Assembly (NCBI GenBank): GCA_021613375.1
Contig: CM038716.1
Coordinates: 5,602,684 to 5,666,683, forward strand
Direction of reading: 5' to 3'
Length of the DNA stretch: 64,000 nucleotides
Source: Megaleporinus macrocephalus
Taxonomy: Eukaryota; Chordata; Actinopteri; Characiformes; Anostomidae
Below are positions 49,994 through 61,217 of this stretch, in pieces. The notes below the pieces were generated by a model. It was not told the origin of the DNA and did not search any database. It worked only from the letters and a program-made list of their open reading frames with translations. Positions within the stretch are counted from its first letter, which is position 1. Every line of letters begins with the position of its first letter. The position numbers were made by a program, and so were the translations under genes.

Positions 49994-50461
49994 TTAGGGC
50001 TGGGTTTCGCCACTGATTTCCCTGATTCACAAGGTCCGGATTCAATTCGATTTCCGATTCGATTTGATTAAATTCAATATCGATTCATTTAGGGATATTT
50101 CAGTTACAATAATATGTTTTGTTTGAATATGAAGAGAGATTTTCAGAGAACACTCAACCTACCATTACTAAAAACATTAGTGTTTATATGTTTATATTCA
50201 CCGTATTTGGCCACACCCACTTTCAAGCATGTGTTTGTTCCGCCTTTGTGTTAGAACTTCAGCTCAGTTAACCAAAATGAATACAGTTACATGGGAGGAG
50301 ACCAGAGAGACAGTAAGAATTTCAAATGGGACAACAATGTCTCATCCAAGGTTAATAACACAGTGGGTGGTTTTGGAATGCTAATTTTAAAGATCGATCT
50401 CGGGTTTATACAAATCGATATCGGAACATTCAAATGAAGAATTTTTTAAACACACCCCTAA
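49994..50461. mobile_element. hAT-like MITE inserted in a duplicated block
   Basis: About 468 bp with imperfect inverted ends TTAGGGCTGGGTTT and the complement of AAACACACCCCTAA. The interior has ATCGATAT-type words. Copies of the flanking block without this insert exist at about 52525-52545 and 56330-56350 (AACATATTCATCCTCAG), so the insertion point is known from inside the window. Confidence 0.75.
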
Positions 50462-50929
50462 TATTCATCCTCAGTTTGGCCCATGTTTCTTATGCATGCA
50501 TAAAAGCCCATACGGGTCTAGTCCAGTCTGAAAACCTGTTTATATTATATTATTTTCTAAAATGCGGTTTTGATATCCATTAAACACAGGAGACCTAATG
50601 TCCAGTACACTCGACACTAAATTTTATTCTGTAACCGGCGACCATCCCTTGATCTCCAATGAGAGTCGCCAAAGGAAGTACTTGAGCCTTAAGTGCTGAT
50701 GACTGCCATCAGAGATAGCGGCAGGAGATCAACAGCCCCGATAAAGAACGGGAAGATGACAAGAGCCGCGAGGGCACGAGGACAAAACCTGTGCCGCAGT
50801 AATGAAGGTGAACATGTTCTCTGCAACCCTGACTCCTGCCTCGAGCGCCTGTCCCTCCCTCGGGGTAGAATCCGTTTCCCAGAAAAGAAAGAAAAAAAAT
50901 TGTGTATTATGTTATTCAGTACGTGGTGG
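50462..50929. other. intron 3 sequence, nothing recognised
   Basis: Continues the duplicated block to about 50545, then unrecognised, GC-richer sequence at 50640-50880 with no supported gene. Confidence 0.45.
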
Positions 50930-50934
50930 AGAAA

Positions 50935-51235
50935 ATGTGAAAACGGACCTGCTGGGAACAGTATGGAACGTTTGCATGTTCTCCCAGTATCTGCATGGGT
51001 TTCCTTTGGGTGTCAAAGGATGTTGGTGAGATGGTGAACGTGGTGCGTCTGGGGTTGTGTGGATACTAAAAACTTGTGCACAGAACCAGCCTACTACTCT
51101 ACCATTCGAGCAGTAGGTACTGGCTCCAGTTTAGTACCCCAGTGAGCACTGGAGGCTCCAGCACCCCCTGCAACTCATAAGGATAAGCAGCTTAGAAGAT
51201 AAATGACTGATTGAATGAATGAAAGCAGGATGATA
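50935..51235 (+). mobile_element. decayed copy of the SINE-like dispersed repeat
   Basis: GTTTGCATGTTCTCCCAGTA and GCATGGGTTTCCTTTGGGTG correspond to the middle of the repeat at 63346-63632, and AGGATAAGCAGCTTAGAAGA then TGAATGAATGAA resembles its usual tail in fish. The tRNA-like head is missing. Confidence 0.65.
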
Positions 51236-51690
51236 TTTGATGTTTTCCTTTATTTAAGGCTTTTTTGTTACAAAAAGTGTTTATATCTTTATGGTTTCAC
51301 ATATTAACCACCAATGCTCGCCCCCATCTATCATGGCAGATACTGGATTTTGAACTTTACTCTGGTAACGACATGGATGGTCGTTTTCGTCTTTAGTCTA
51401 GAGAACAAAACTCCCAGAATTTCCATCAGCCATCTGTAATCTTGACTCTTTAGTCCCACTGAACACCACTCATTCAGAGCTGGAGTCCAGAGAGGTCAGC
51501 AGTGTTTCTGGACGTTGTTGTTATATGGTTTGCTGAGTATACAGTATAGTCTTAACCTGAATTTGTAGACGTGGATGGCTATACTGTTTATATTGACACT
51601 GGCCTGCCAACGTATTCCCATATTTTAAAATTAAATCCCAGGTTTACTCAGTCTTTTAACAATACTATGCACCATTTAAGGTTAACACCA
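51236..51690. other. intron 3 sequence, nothing recognised
   Basis: AT-rich intron sequence with no supported feature. Confidence 0.45.
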
Positions 51691-52262
51691 ATAATCATGG
51701 CTGGATTACTGACCAGGCCAGTGGGGCCAGCGCCCAAGGGCCCTTGAGGTCAGAGGACCCTGGGTGATCCCTGGCCCAAAACATTTTGCAATGCCCTTCA
51801 ACATTTATGATACAATATATTTTTACAATATATTTTTATCTCCATTTTAAGGATCCTCTGACTTTTAGGACCTTTGACCCCTAACTATGCTTTTAGGGCC
51901 CCTAACTATGCTTTTAGGGCCCCTAACCATGCTTTTAGGGCCCCTAGCCATGCTTTTGTCCCTAGCCATGCTTTTTAGGGCCCTAGCCATGCTTTTGGGC
52001 CCTTTATGAAAATGCATGAGGCGTTGTGGCACTGCTCTGACTTCAACTTCTGGGTATTAGGGGTCCTAGGAAAGAGGGGGGCATAATTTTAGAGGGCCCT
52101 GGTTATGAGAGCCCCTACCAGGGGGCCCTAAAGAAGAGCAGGGCATACCATTGGAGGGCCCTTGATCACAAGGGGCGCAGGTTGGGGTGGTTATGGGGGG
52201 GGAATGAGTCGCCCAGGGGCCCAAACTATCCTTAATCCGTCCTTGCCAATAATCCTTGCAGT
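51690..52262. repeat. GGGCCC-rich dispersed repeat with internal 21-bp tandem repeat
   Basis: Starts ATGGCTGGATTACTGACCAG and ends near ACTATCCTTAATCCGTCCTT; the ends are loosely complementary. Inside, 51880-52005 has about six copies of CCCCTAACTATGCTTTTAGGG. Probably a non-autonomous transposon; the family is not recognised. Confidence 0.5.
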
Positions 52263-52700
52263 TGTTCATTGAGGAACGTTGTTCTTGAGCAGTTTTTGCG
52301 AGAAGCTAAGTCTTGACCAATTCTTGGACTCAGTCTATCCTCCTGATTAGGTCGTTTTATACCTAAGTCTGATTGATCACCAGCTTAATATGAACATTTC
52401 TCAACGTTTCTAGTCTTAAACTTCAGCCGTCAGGACACTCTCTTTAAAGACTGAGGTCAGCTACCAGTCTACAGTGAGAGTCTTCTGTAGAGTGTAATCA
52501 TATCTGTCGTTCACAACAACATATTCATCCTCAGTTTGGTCTGCAAAGCCAAGAATGGTGTATATGTTCTGAATTAAAGTTTAGGTGGCCTGTTATTATT
52601 ATTCACATGTTTAATAATTGTTTTATGCAAATTACATAATGTAAAATGGGCAGCTCTTGGTTGATTGCATCCCCGGTTTAAGATGAACGTTTCGCAACGT
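52263..52700. repeat. block duplicated at 56245-56620
   Basis: 52435-52660 (TCAGCTACCAGTCTACAGTG, GTGTATATGTTCTGAATTAA, TTATGCAAATTACATAATGT) matches 56275-56600 closely, with internal length differences. A third, partial copy at 49885-49990 and 50462-50545 is split by the hAT-like insert. Confidence 0.8.
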
Positions 52701-53240
52701 TTCTAGTCTTAAACTTCACCCGCCAGGCATCGGTTTTAGAATGAAAGCCACGAAGGCTGTTGTAACTTCACTTTTTGCCGTCAGAATGAAGAAGGAGACC
52801 AGTCCAGGGTTTCAAGCTTGTTTATTTTGGGATTGCGGCACCGACGTTAGCACCCTGGTCTGAACCTGATCGGAAGCTGGTCAGAAGCTGGTCTGCCTGG
52901 TTTAAGCTGTATGGGCTCTTTATAGGTCTGTCCCTCCTATGCCTTCTGGCCAAATGGGCTCCTCCTGGCCATGTCGTAACCTTCCTTGGCTCCGGGCTGT
53001 CTCTGGGCAAGTTGTTATCTCCTGGGTGGAGGGGTTCTCGAGCCTAGGGGGTCTAAGGACAACATCGCAGGGTCTGGTTTTCGAGCCTAAGATTGCCTGT
53101 CATAAAGGCCCCCCACTGCCGGGGATAGCAAAGCCAGGACGTTCTCGCACTCTCCTGGCCATACATTTCGAACAGACGCTGTAGTGTGTTTGTTTTTAAA
53201 ATAAAATCCAAATAAGATCCAACAAGGCCATGAAGTTGGA
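52701..53240. other. GC-rich unrecognised sequence, possibly retroelement-derived
   Basis: Compared with its surroundings this stretch is GC-rich. It contains ATAAAATCC-like text at the end. No ORF has a recognisable domain. It could be an LTR, but no ends are visible. Confidence 0.35.
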
Positions 53241-53740
53241 TAAGATAAAACAGTAAACGTCTTGCGTTTACTCTGTTCTGGCTTAAGTAGAGCTCAATAT
53301 GGATTAACACATGACTCTGATTTCTGTTAAAAGCAGACCCTGACTTTGAGCATGGACCTTCTACACTGAGACCCAATCTGGTACTGCTAAATTTGAGGCC
53401 TGGATCTAACCTAACGCGGGAGTAGACATGGTTCACTGAGCACTCTGGATATATGTGGTGGACAGAAAATGGAAGTTTTCCACAGTCTGACCCGAAAGTC
53501 AAGCTCTCACTCTAGTGACACTGACTGAACAGTTGAAACTCTGAAGCTGCTGCCGAACAGCTGCATCCACAGCAAATGTTATCTCTGCTATCACAGCTCA
53601 AAGTGCTCTCACAGCCGGAACCCCACACAGGACCAGTGAGCTTGTATCTGATGCAACAACCGGGTCATAATATTTCCACAGTGAGGATCTGCCTTTTGGC
53701 AGGTTCCCCTTTAATTTTGTCCACAGAGAACAGTTAGCAA
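53241..53740. other. intron 3 sequence, nothing recognised
   Basis: A 149-residue minus-strand open frame crosses this region but shows no family resemblance and I do not support it as a gene. Confidence 0.45.
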
Positions 53741-53761
53741 GATTGGCGGCTCCACCTTCAT

Positions 53762-54270
53762 ATTAACTGTGTAATTACATACGAACACATGCAACAGCTA
53801 TGAAACTACTAGTGATGTAGCCACTGTTAAAGCTGGATTACAGCAGCACAGCTTATGTACATGAGGATCTACTTCTTTTTCACCTCATTTAAGTACATAA
53901 GAGTATCTTAATAGCTGTAACTGTATATTCTTACTGTTGTGTTATTACACACTGGCAATAATACGAGTGTAACCATGCTTGAAATTAGTATTAAGTATTA
54001 GTATTAGTTATTAAGGCAGTATTTACATTGAAAATAACGTCCTTTCCTTCCTTACAATGACATTTGGAAAAGACATCTGGAAAATAAATGCTAATCACAC
54101 ATTTAATTACACATGTTATTACAAATGTGTAGTTACGCAAGAGAAACTATGCTGTTATACCTGATATACTTGTGTAATTGCGTAAGCTGGGTTACTTTAA
54201 ACCATCTGTAACAGTGGCTACATCACTATTAGTTACATTGTTCATGTGTACCTACACAGTTATTAGAGAT
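53762..54270. mobile_element. fold-back MITE A (TAGTGATGTAGCCACTGTTA arms)
   Basis: Left arm about 53767-53862 (CTGTGTAATTAC, TAGTGATGTAGCCACTGTTA, GCTGGATTACAG) is complemented by the right arm at about 54184-54260 (GCTGGGTTAC, TAACAGTGGCTACATCACTA, CACAGTTATTAG). There is no coding capacity. Confidence 0.75.
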
Positions 54271-54628
54271 ACATTAAATTTGTGATTAAATATATGCATT
54301 TAATCACAGATTTAGTGCCTACATACTTTTTGGTCGCCAAAAAGATTAAATACTGTGTCTATACATGTTTCATACAAGACCTAAATGACTAATATTTCTT
54401 ATTCCAAAACTGCTTTAGAATAAAGAACATATGTTCAAGTATTAGTGATTTATAAAGATATAAACCTGACGGTATAGTCCATATAATATATTTAGAACTT
54501 GAGTGACGTCCCATTCTTAATCCATAGGGTTTAATATGATGTCAGCCCAACCTTTGCAGCTATAACAGCTTCAACTCTTCTGGGAAGTCTCCCCACACGG
54601 TTTAGGAGTGTGTTTATGGGAATGTTTG
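54235..54628. repeat. compound module, copy A
   Basis: Order: fold-back arm end, then TTTAATCACAGATTTAGTGC, then ACAAGACCTAAATGACTAAT, then a Tc1-like end (minus strand) from AACTTGAGTGACGTCCCATT to about 54628. The same order recurs as copy B at 54632-55205 and copy C at 56690-58765. Confidence 0.75.
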
Positions 54629-54631
54629 GCT

Positions 54632-54898
54632 ACTTCACTATTAGTTACATTGTTTATGTGTACCTACACAGTTATTAGAGACACATTAAATTTGTGATTC
54701 AATTTATACATTTAATCACAAATTTAGTGCCTACATACTTTTTGGTCGGCAAAAAGATTGAATACTGTGTCTATACATGTTTCATACAAGACCTAAATGA
54801 CTAATATTTCTTATTCCAGAACTACTTTAGAATAATGAACATATCTTCAAGTATTAATGATTTATAAAGATATAAACCTGATGGTATAGTATATATAA
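54632..54898. repeat. compound module, copy B (first part)
   Basis: Close match to 54220-54490: TACTTCACTATTAGTTACAT through ATATAAACCTGATGGTATAG. Confidence 0.8.
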
Positions 54899-54900
54899 AA

Positions 54901-54975
<75 letters not shown>
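54899..54975. repeat. (TA)n microsatellite
   Basis: About 35 TA units at the transposon junction. Confidence 0.97.
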
Positions 54976-54977
<2 letters not shown>

Positions 54978-54984
54978 TTATAAA

Positions 54985-55205
54985 AATATTTGCTCATCTG
55001 CCTTCACACTCATATGAACTTGAGTGACATCCTATTCTTAATCCATAAGGTTTAATATGATGTCGGCCCAACCATTGCAGCTATAACAGCTTCAACTCTT
55101 CTGGGAGGTCTCTCCACATGGTTTAGGAGTGTTTATAGGAATGTTTGATCGTTCCCCCAGAAGCACATTTGTGAGGTCAGACACTGATGTTGGACGAGAA
55201 GGCTT
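54985..55205 (-). mobile_element. Tc1-like element end, copy B
   Basis: The minus strand encodes the C-terminal end of a Tc1-like transposase: text such as RPSRPTSVSDLTNVLLG near 55190-55140 and EAVIAAMVGPT near 55080. Only the last portion remains, and it joins directly to fold-back sequence at about 55208. Confidence 0.75.
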
Positions 55206-55690
55206 GGCTTACATTGAATTACACTTATGTTATTACAAATGTGTAGTTACACAAGAGAAACTATGCTGTTATACCTGATATACTTGTGTAATTGCGTAAG
55301 GTGGGTTACTGTAATCCTTCTGTAACAGTAGCTACATCACTATGAGTTACATTGTTCATGTGTAACTATACAGTTATTAGAGACACTGAAAGTGGGACTG
55401 ACTGGCATAAATGTACATGTACTACAATCTCTATTAAGGACTTTTCCTTTGTAGTAATGACGTACTCGCAGACCATGTCCATCTGCTGCCGCCCTATCTC
55501 CATCAGAAGAGTGAGATCTCTGAGACGGACGGTACGTGGCTGCTGTAAGTCATTATTTATGAGTAACAGTTCAGTCCATGTTGAGTTGAATCTTTAATAC
55601 GTTGCTCTAATAGGCCACATAGGAACATGTGGTCGTTTGGTCAGTGAATAATTTTGGTCATAGACACGTGCTTCAGCTGACCAGACCATG
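55206..55690. other. fold-back arm copy and unrecognised sequence
   Basis: 55210-55385 repeats the right part of fold-back MITE A (GTAACAGTAGCTACATCACT). The rest is not recognised. Confidence 0.55.
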
Positions 55691-55694
55691 GTAA

Positions 55695-55940
55695 ATATAT
55701 AATGCTTGTCCAAAGAAAAATTGATTGATTTGGTTGATTTTTATTTATCGACATCATTTGAACTCCACAGCTGCCCCTTACATTGTGTGAGAATTCCATG
55801 ATAAATGGACCAATAGAAATGTCTCAGAATAGTTCGGAAAGAATTCTGGTTCCATTGACTTACATTGAAAGGGATGACGGTTTTTGGTCTCTCCTGTAAA
55901 GTTGCCATTTTTGTCTTCTTTGGACAGCAATGATACGCAT
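55695..55940. mobile_element. small MITE (GTCGCTGTCCAA family), full-length copy
   Basis: Left end CTTGTCCAAAGAAAAATTGA; right end TCTTCTTTGGACAGCAATGA. The interior shares ATAAATGGACCAATAGAAAT and TTCTGGTTCCATTGACTTAC with other copies. Confidence 0.75.
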
Positions 55941-56240
55941 GTGTGCAGCCATGAGTTGCAAATGAGGATTAATAGATTATAAAAGTGAGGGAGTGAACAG
56001 TGGTCACTACACATACACTACCCAGTTTGCTAGGGGTCAGAAATGATCTACACTTGATTTGGAACTTGATTGCAGGCTGTTGGCGGCAAGGTTAATCTGC
56101 TTGTCATGCTGATCTTTAGCCTGTACTGCAGCTCCAGAGTGGCAAACAAGGTGGACATGATTGCTAGTCATGTGTACAGTGGACTGGACACTGCGTAGAG
56201 CACGCCGGCGAATAAAAGTCTTTATAAAGTTTTGGTTCAC
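55941..56240. other. intron 3 sequence, nothing recognised
   Basis: No supported feature. Confidence 0.45.
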
Positions 56241-56244
56241 AGAC

Positions 56245-56620
56245 CCAGACATCGGGTCACTCTCTTTACAGATTGAGGTCAGCTACCAGTCTACAGTGAG
56301 TCTTCTGTAGAGTATAATCATATCTGTCTTTCACAAAAACATATTCATCCTCAGGTTGGGCTGCCTGCATAAAAGCCCATACGTATCTGGTCCAGTCTGA
56401 AAACCTGTTTATATTCTGTGAGACACTTTATTTTAAGAACATATAATGAATATTAATTAAAGTCTTATTCATTGGTTAGTAAAGTTGAAACTTGAGAATG
56501 GTGTATATGCTCTGAATTAAGGTTTAGGCGGTTTGTTACTAATATTCACATGTTAAATAATTGTTTTATGCAAATTACATAATGTAACATGAGCAGCCAT
56601 TGGTACCCATTGGTTCTAGA
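56245..56620. repeat. block duplicated at 52430-52660
   Basis: Second copy of the block described at 52263. It carries the uninterrupted AACATATTCATCCTCAGG site (56338) and about 100 extra bases (56365-56470) compared with the other copy. Confidence 0.8.
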
Positions 56621-56689
56621 CCGGATCAAGAGATTTTGTTACATTAATTGCATCACAGTTAATGAGTCACTTCAAGATGTGTTCTAAAG

Positions 56690-56849
56690 TGCAGTTTTGG
56701 TTATTACTAATTTACATATTTAAAGTTTAGAAAATCACAAAATTTATACAAATGAATCCAAATTTTGTACCTAATTATTAGTGTCTTGGTCACCAAAAAG
56801 ATTAAACGGCGTCTACACATGTTTCCTACAAGATCTAAATGACTAATAC
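56690..56849. repeat. compound module, copy C (left part)
   Basis: Matches 54270-54380 (TTGGTCACCAAAAAGATTAA, ACAAGATCTAAATGACTAAT) and is cut at ACTAATAC by the hAT-like insertion. The rest resumes at 57817. Confidence 0.75.
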
Positions 56850-57816
56850 TAGAGATGGAAGGATTGATCGGCCATGTATCGGTATCGGCCGATTTTTTTA
56901 TCAAAATATGTGATCTGCCGATATTTCTCCAATTTAGCCGATCTCGAGAGCCGATCGATGCCGGTAAACAAATGAGCCTAATTTCTGTATTTCCAGCTAG
57001 TGTTTCATCCAGGAAGAGAAGCCCTGCGTGAAACCCCCTCCGGCCAGCTCCCTGCACTTCCTATCTGAACCACTAGGTGGAAATACATACCCTTTCATTT
57101 TCCATAGACTGACTAAAGCAGCGGCTTCGTGAGAACAGTTTAAGCGTTCACCGCATGTGCGTAAAGAAAACATCGTCCGTCTGGCAGTTTGTTACCGTAT
57201 GTGACTCAGACTCATCCAGGACAGTTTATAACATCTGTACAATTAGTAACATCAGCTTCTCTCACAGGAGAAACCAAGACAAAGACATTTAACACTATTA
57301 ATCTGATACACACTTCAGAGACACCACACAGCTGAATACAGTGAGTATCAGTAAACAGCAGAGCTAGAACACAACAAACAACCCAGAACACCTACAGACC
57401 AGATCTGACCGGTACAAACAGAACAGCAGCAGAAACAGCCAGAGAGCTAAAGAACCACAGCCAGAGTGATTGAGTTCATAGTTCTAGATAAGCAGCTCTT
57501 CTCGGCTGTAGAAGACGTTCATTCTGCTGCTTAATGTTCCACCTGGATCTACGCTCTGCTGTTCCTAGTAGAGATACTTTTCAGATGTGGCTCTTCTGGA
57601 GCTTATCAAGCGGTTTACTCCCACATAGACCAACTTCTAATTTAGTTATAAATATTATACTGTTTCACATGAGCTCGTTAAAAATGATAATAAACCAGTT
57701 CAGACCATGTGTCATGACTTGCTTGCGCTAATAATATGTAGCCCTGCCGCGTCTAATAGCCCGCCCTCGATCGGTATCAGCTATTGACCTCAAAAACGCT
57801 GATCGGTCCATCTCTA
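56850..57816. mobile_element. hAT-like non-autonomous element with 8-bp target duplication
   Basis: 967 bp. The left end TAGAGATGG and the right end CCATCTCTA are inverted, followed inside by GATCGGCC and GATCGG words. ACTAATAC precedes it (56842-56849) and ACTAATCC follows it (57817-57824), a 7 of 8 match and the size expected for hAT elements. The uninterrupted site survives in module copies A (about 54388) and B (about 54808). No transposase is readable; open frames inside have no hAT domain that I can recognise. Confidence 0.85.
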
Positions 57817-57857
57817 ACTAATCCTCCTAATTCCAAAACTGCTTCAGAATAAAGAAC

Positions 57858-57860
<3 letters not shown>

Positions 57861-57938
<78 letters not shown>
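57861..57938. repeat. (TA)n microsatellite
   Basis: About 38 TA units next to the Tc1-like end of module copy C. Confidence 0.97.
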
Positions 57939-57941
<3 letters not shown>

Positions 57942-57959
57942 CCACTATTTTGATATCAC

Positions 57960-58765
57960 ATATGCTATATTGCCAAAAGTATTCACTCGTCTGTCTTCAC
58001 ACACATATGAACTTGAGTGACGTCCCATTCTTAATCCATAGGGTTAAATATGATGTCCATTTGCAGCTATAACAGCTTCAAGTCTCTCCACATGGTTTAG
58101 GAGTGTGTTCATGGGAATGTTTGACAGTTCTTCCAGAATCTCATTGGTGAGATCAGACACTGATGTTGGACGAGAAGGTTTGGCTCACAGTCTCCGCTCT
58201 AATTCATCCCAAAGGTGTTCTATCAGGTTGAGGTCAGGACTCTGTTCAGGCCAGTCAAGTTCTTCCACACCAAACTCGCTCCTCCATGTCTTTATGGTGC
58301 TGCTTTGTGCACTGGTGGGCAGTCATATAGAAACAGGAATGTTTAGGAATAGTTGGGAGCATGAATTTTCCAAAGTCTCTTGGTCTGCTGAAGCATTAAG
58401 AGCCTAAAACAACCTCATACTATAGCGCCCCCTCCACCAAACTTTACACTCGGCACAATGCAGTCAGACAAGTGCTCTAGAGTCCAGTGGCGGCGTGCTC
58501 TACACCTCTGCATCCCATGCTTTGCATTGTTCTTGGTGATGTAAGGATTGGATGCAGCTGCTCGGCCTTGGGGACCCATTCCATGAAGCTCTCTACGCTC
58601 TGTTCTTGAGCTGATCTGAAGACCACATGAAGTTTGGAGGTCTGTAGCCACCACTTGGTGGCTGAGTTGCTGTCGTTTCCAATCACTTCCACTTTGTTAT
58701 AACACCACAGACAGTCGACTGTGGAATATTTAGTAGTGAGGAAACTTCACGACTGGACTGTATTT
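57960..58765 (-). pseudogene. Tc1-like transposase pseudogene (most complete copy)
   Basis: Read on the minus strand, pieces of a Tc1-like transposase appear in order: a helix-turn-helix end near 58755-58700 (SREVSSLLNIPQSTV type), TDLQTSCGLQISSRTERREL near 58640-58585, RRHWTLE near 58490, SDCIVPSVKFGGGG near 58465-58420, a DWPEQSPDLN-type D-E region near 58255-58220, and RPSRPTSVSDLT near 58170. Internal deletions remove the first catalytic region between RRHWTLE and DCIVPSV, and frames change several times. At 800 bp it is about half of a full element. The end near 57965 (TATATTGCCAAAAGTATTCA) is the usual terminus of this family. Confidence 0.85.
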
Positions 58766-59285
58766 GCATAATAATGCACTCTTAAGAGTTAATGAGCATT
58801 ATCAAACTAATAATGCAACTATTAGTGATTTCCATCCTAAAGATCTCCAATAGTGCAATATCTCACACTGGCTATAATGAATAAAGCTTAATACACAGTG
58901 AATAATAATATTTAACAATGCTTCATTTAGGCTTTACTGAGCAAACAGCAAGATCTTCATAACCAGAGTTTCCTGAAATCAAGAGATACAGATGTTTGAT
59001 TGTGTTTCCGTAGCTGAACTCGGTCTTGTCTGATTATCTAACGTGCTCAGCTTTCACACCAGATAAACAAAGAATCCTCTAAAAGGCTGGTGGCTCTGGT
59101 GATGTGGTTGCCGTGGTTGAAACTGTTAGGATTTAGGATGTTATGACTTGTCGTGTAAACTCAGCTTAATACACACACGAGAGTGTCAGTACAACATCAT
59201 AAGACCACCAGATGTCCCCTCAGCAAACACGGACTGGAGACAGAAACCTAGAAACTCTTCAGTCTGTGTGTTCATAGAAAACTTT
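58766..59285. other. intron 3 sequence, nothing recognised
   Basis: AT-rich to mixed sequence with no supported feature. Confidence 0.45.
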
Positions 59286-59297
59286 AATCCTGTTTCC

Positions 59298-59526
59298 AGC
59301 TCTCCCTCTCTCTCTTTATCTCTATCTCTCTGTCTCACTTTCCCCCTGTCTTCTCTTTGCCTCTCTATCACTCCATGTCTTTGTTTTTCTTGGTGTCTCT
59401 GTTGCTCTCTCTTTGTCTTTTTCTGTGTCTCTTTCTCTGTTTCTTTCTGTTTCTCACTGTCTTCTATTCTCTCTCTTTCACTCTCTTAGTCTTTCTCTCT
59501 ATCTCCATTTTTTCGTTCTTTCTTTT

Positions 59527-59561
<35 letters not shown>

Positions 59562-59858
59562 ATCACTCTGTCTCTTCTTGTCTCTCTATCACGCCATCTC
59601 TTGGTCTTTCTTGGTCTCTCTGTTGCTGTCTCTTTGTCTCTGTCTATCTCCTCTTTTTTTCTTTCTTTCTTTCTTTCTTTCTTTCTTTCAGTCTCTCTTT
59701 GTCTCTCTATCACTCCATCTTTTGGTCTTTCTTGGTCTCTCTGTTGCTCTCTCTTTGTCTCTTTCTGCATCTCTTTCTCTCTGTTTCTTTCTGTTTCTCA
59801 CTGTCTTTCATTCTCACTTTCACTCTCTTAGTCTCTCTCTCTGTCTATCTCCATTTTT

Positions 59859-59898
<40 letters not shown>

Positions 59899-60529
59899 TC
59901 ACTCTGTCTCTTCTTGTCTCTCTTGTCTTGGTCTTTCTTGGTCTCTCTGTTGCTCTCTCTTTGTCTCTTTCTGTGCCTCTTTCTCTCTGTTTCTTTCTGT
60001 TTCTCACTGTCTTTCATTCTCACTTTCACTCTCTTAGTCTCTCTCTCTGTCTATCTCCATTTTTTCTTTCTTTCTTTCTTTCTATCACTCTGTCTCTTCT
60101 TATCTCTCTTGTCTTGGTCTTTCTTGGTCTCTCTGTTGCTCTCTCTTTGTCTCTGTCTATCTGTCTCTTTCTGTGTGTGTCTCTCTCTGTCTCTTTCTCT
60201 ATCTGTCCTGCTCTGTCTTTTTGTATATATTAGGTTTTCCTAGGTTCTCTCACTTCGACGCTCTCCCCTCTTTCTTTCTTTCTCTCTCTCTCTTTTTATC
60301 TGTCTTTTGGCCTTTCTGTGTCTTTCTTTCTCTCTTTTTCTTTCTATCTCTCTGTCTCATGTTCTGTGTCCCCTGTCTTTGTCACTTTGTCTCACTATCA
60401 CTCTGTCTATTTTTGTCTCTCTATCACTCCATTTCTTGGTCTTTCTTGGTCTCTCTATTGCTCTCCTTTTGATTCTAAGTATCTCTGTTTCACTCTCACT
60501 CTCTTTCACTCTCTTAGTCTCTTTCTGTG

Positions 60530-60564
<35 letters not shown>

Positions 60565-61000
60565 CTCTCTCTCTTTATCTGCCTTTTGGCCTTTCTGTGT
60601 CTTTCTTTCTCTCTATGTCTCTCTCTATCTCTTTCTATCTCTTTGTCTCTTTCTATCTTTGTCTCTTTCTATCTCTTTGTATCTTTCTGTCTCTCTTACT
60701 TCTAAGTATCTCTGTTTCACTCTCACTCTCTGTTTTACTCTCTTAGTCCCTTTCTATGTCTTTCTTTCTTTCTTTCCTTATTTCTTTCTCACACTCTCTC
60801 TCCACTTTATCTGCCTTTTGGCCTTTCTGGCCTTTCTGTCTCTCTCTATCTCTTTCTATCTCTGTCTCTTTCTGTCTCTCTTACTCTCAATCTGTCTTTC
60901 ACCCTGTCTCTTGGTCGCTCTCTCTGCCTACTTCAGTCTCCCTCTCTTGCTTAGTCTCCCCCTCTCTCTCTCTCTCTCCCCCTCGTTCTGCTTCTCTGTC
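59298..61000. repeat. pyrimidine-rich higher-order repeat with (TTTC)n
   Basis: About 1.7 kb. Short (CTTT)n microsatellites (near 59515-59560, 59655-59690, 59855-59900, 60065-60085, 60530-60565) alternate with CTTGGTCTCTCTGTTGCTCT modules (about 59390, 59608, 59732, 59936, 60126), so modules of 120-240 bases were duplicated. Long frames on both strands are artefacts. In the gria4 transcript it is purine-rich. Confidence 0.94.
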
Positions 61001-61216
61001 TGAGATCAGTGTGTTGTTGTCTCTAGTCCAGGCACACTTGAGCTGGAGGGTTTATATTGCAGCGTCACTGAAGGTTTGGAATCACATCAACTTTCCAAAC
61101 AAACTTTTCTCTCATAAGCCTTCCGGATTTCAGCTTTGAGCTTCGGGATTTGGACTATTTATCCGAGAGGACTGCAGTACTGCTAATGGACACGCTAACA
61201 CTAATGAAGAAGGAAA
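61001..61216. other. intron 3 spacer
   Basis: No supported feature. Confidence 0.45.
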
Positions 61217-61217
61217 T

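Noticed and set aside
53053..53502. 149-codon minus-strand frame
   Set aside because: No recognised domain, no repeat explanation, no splice context; the length is within chance for this base composition.
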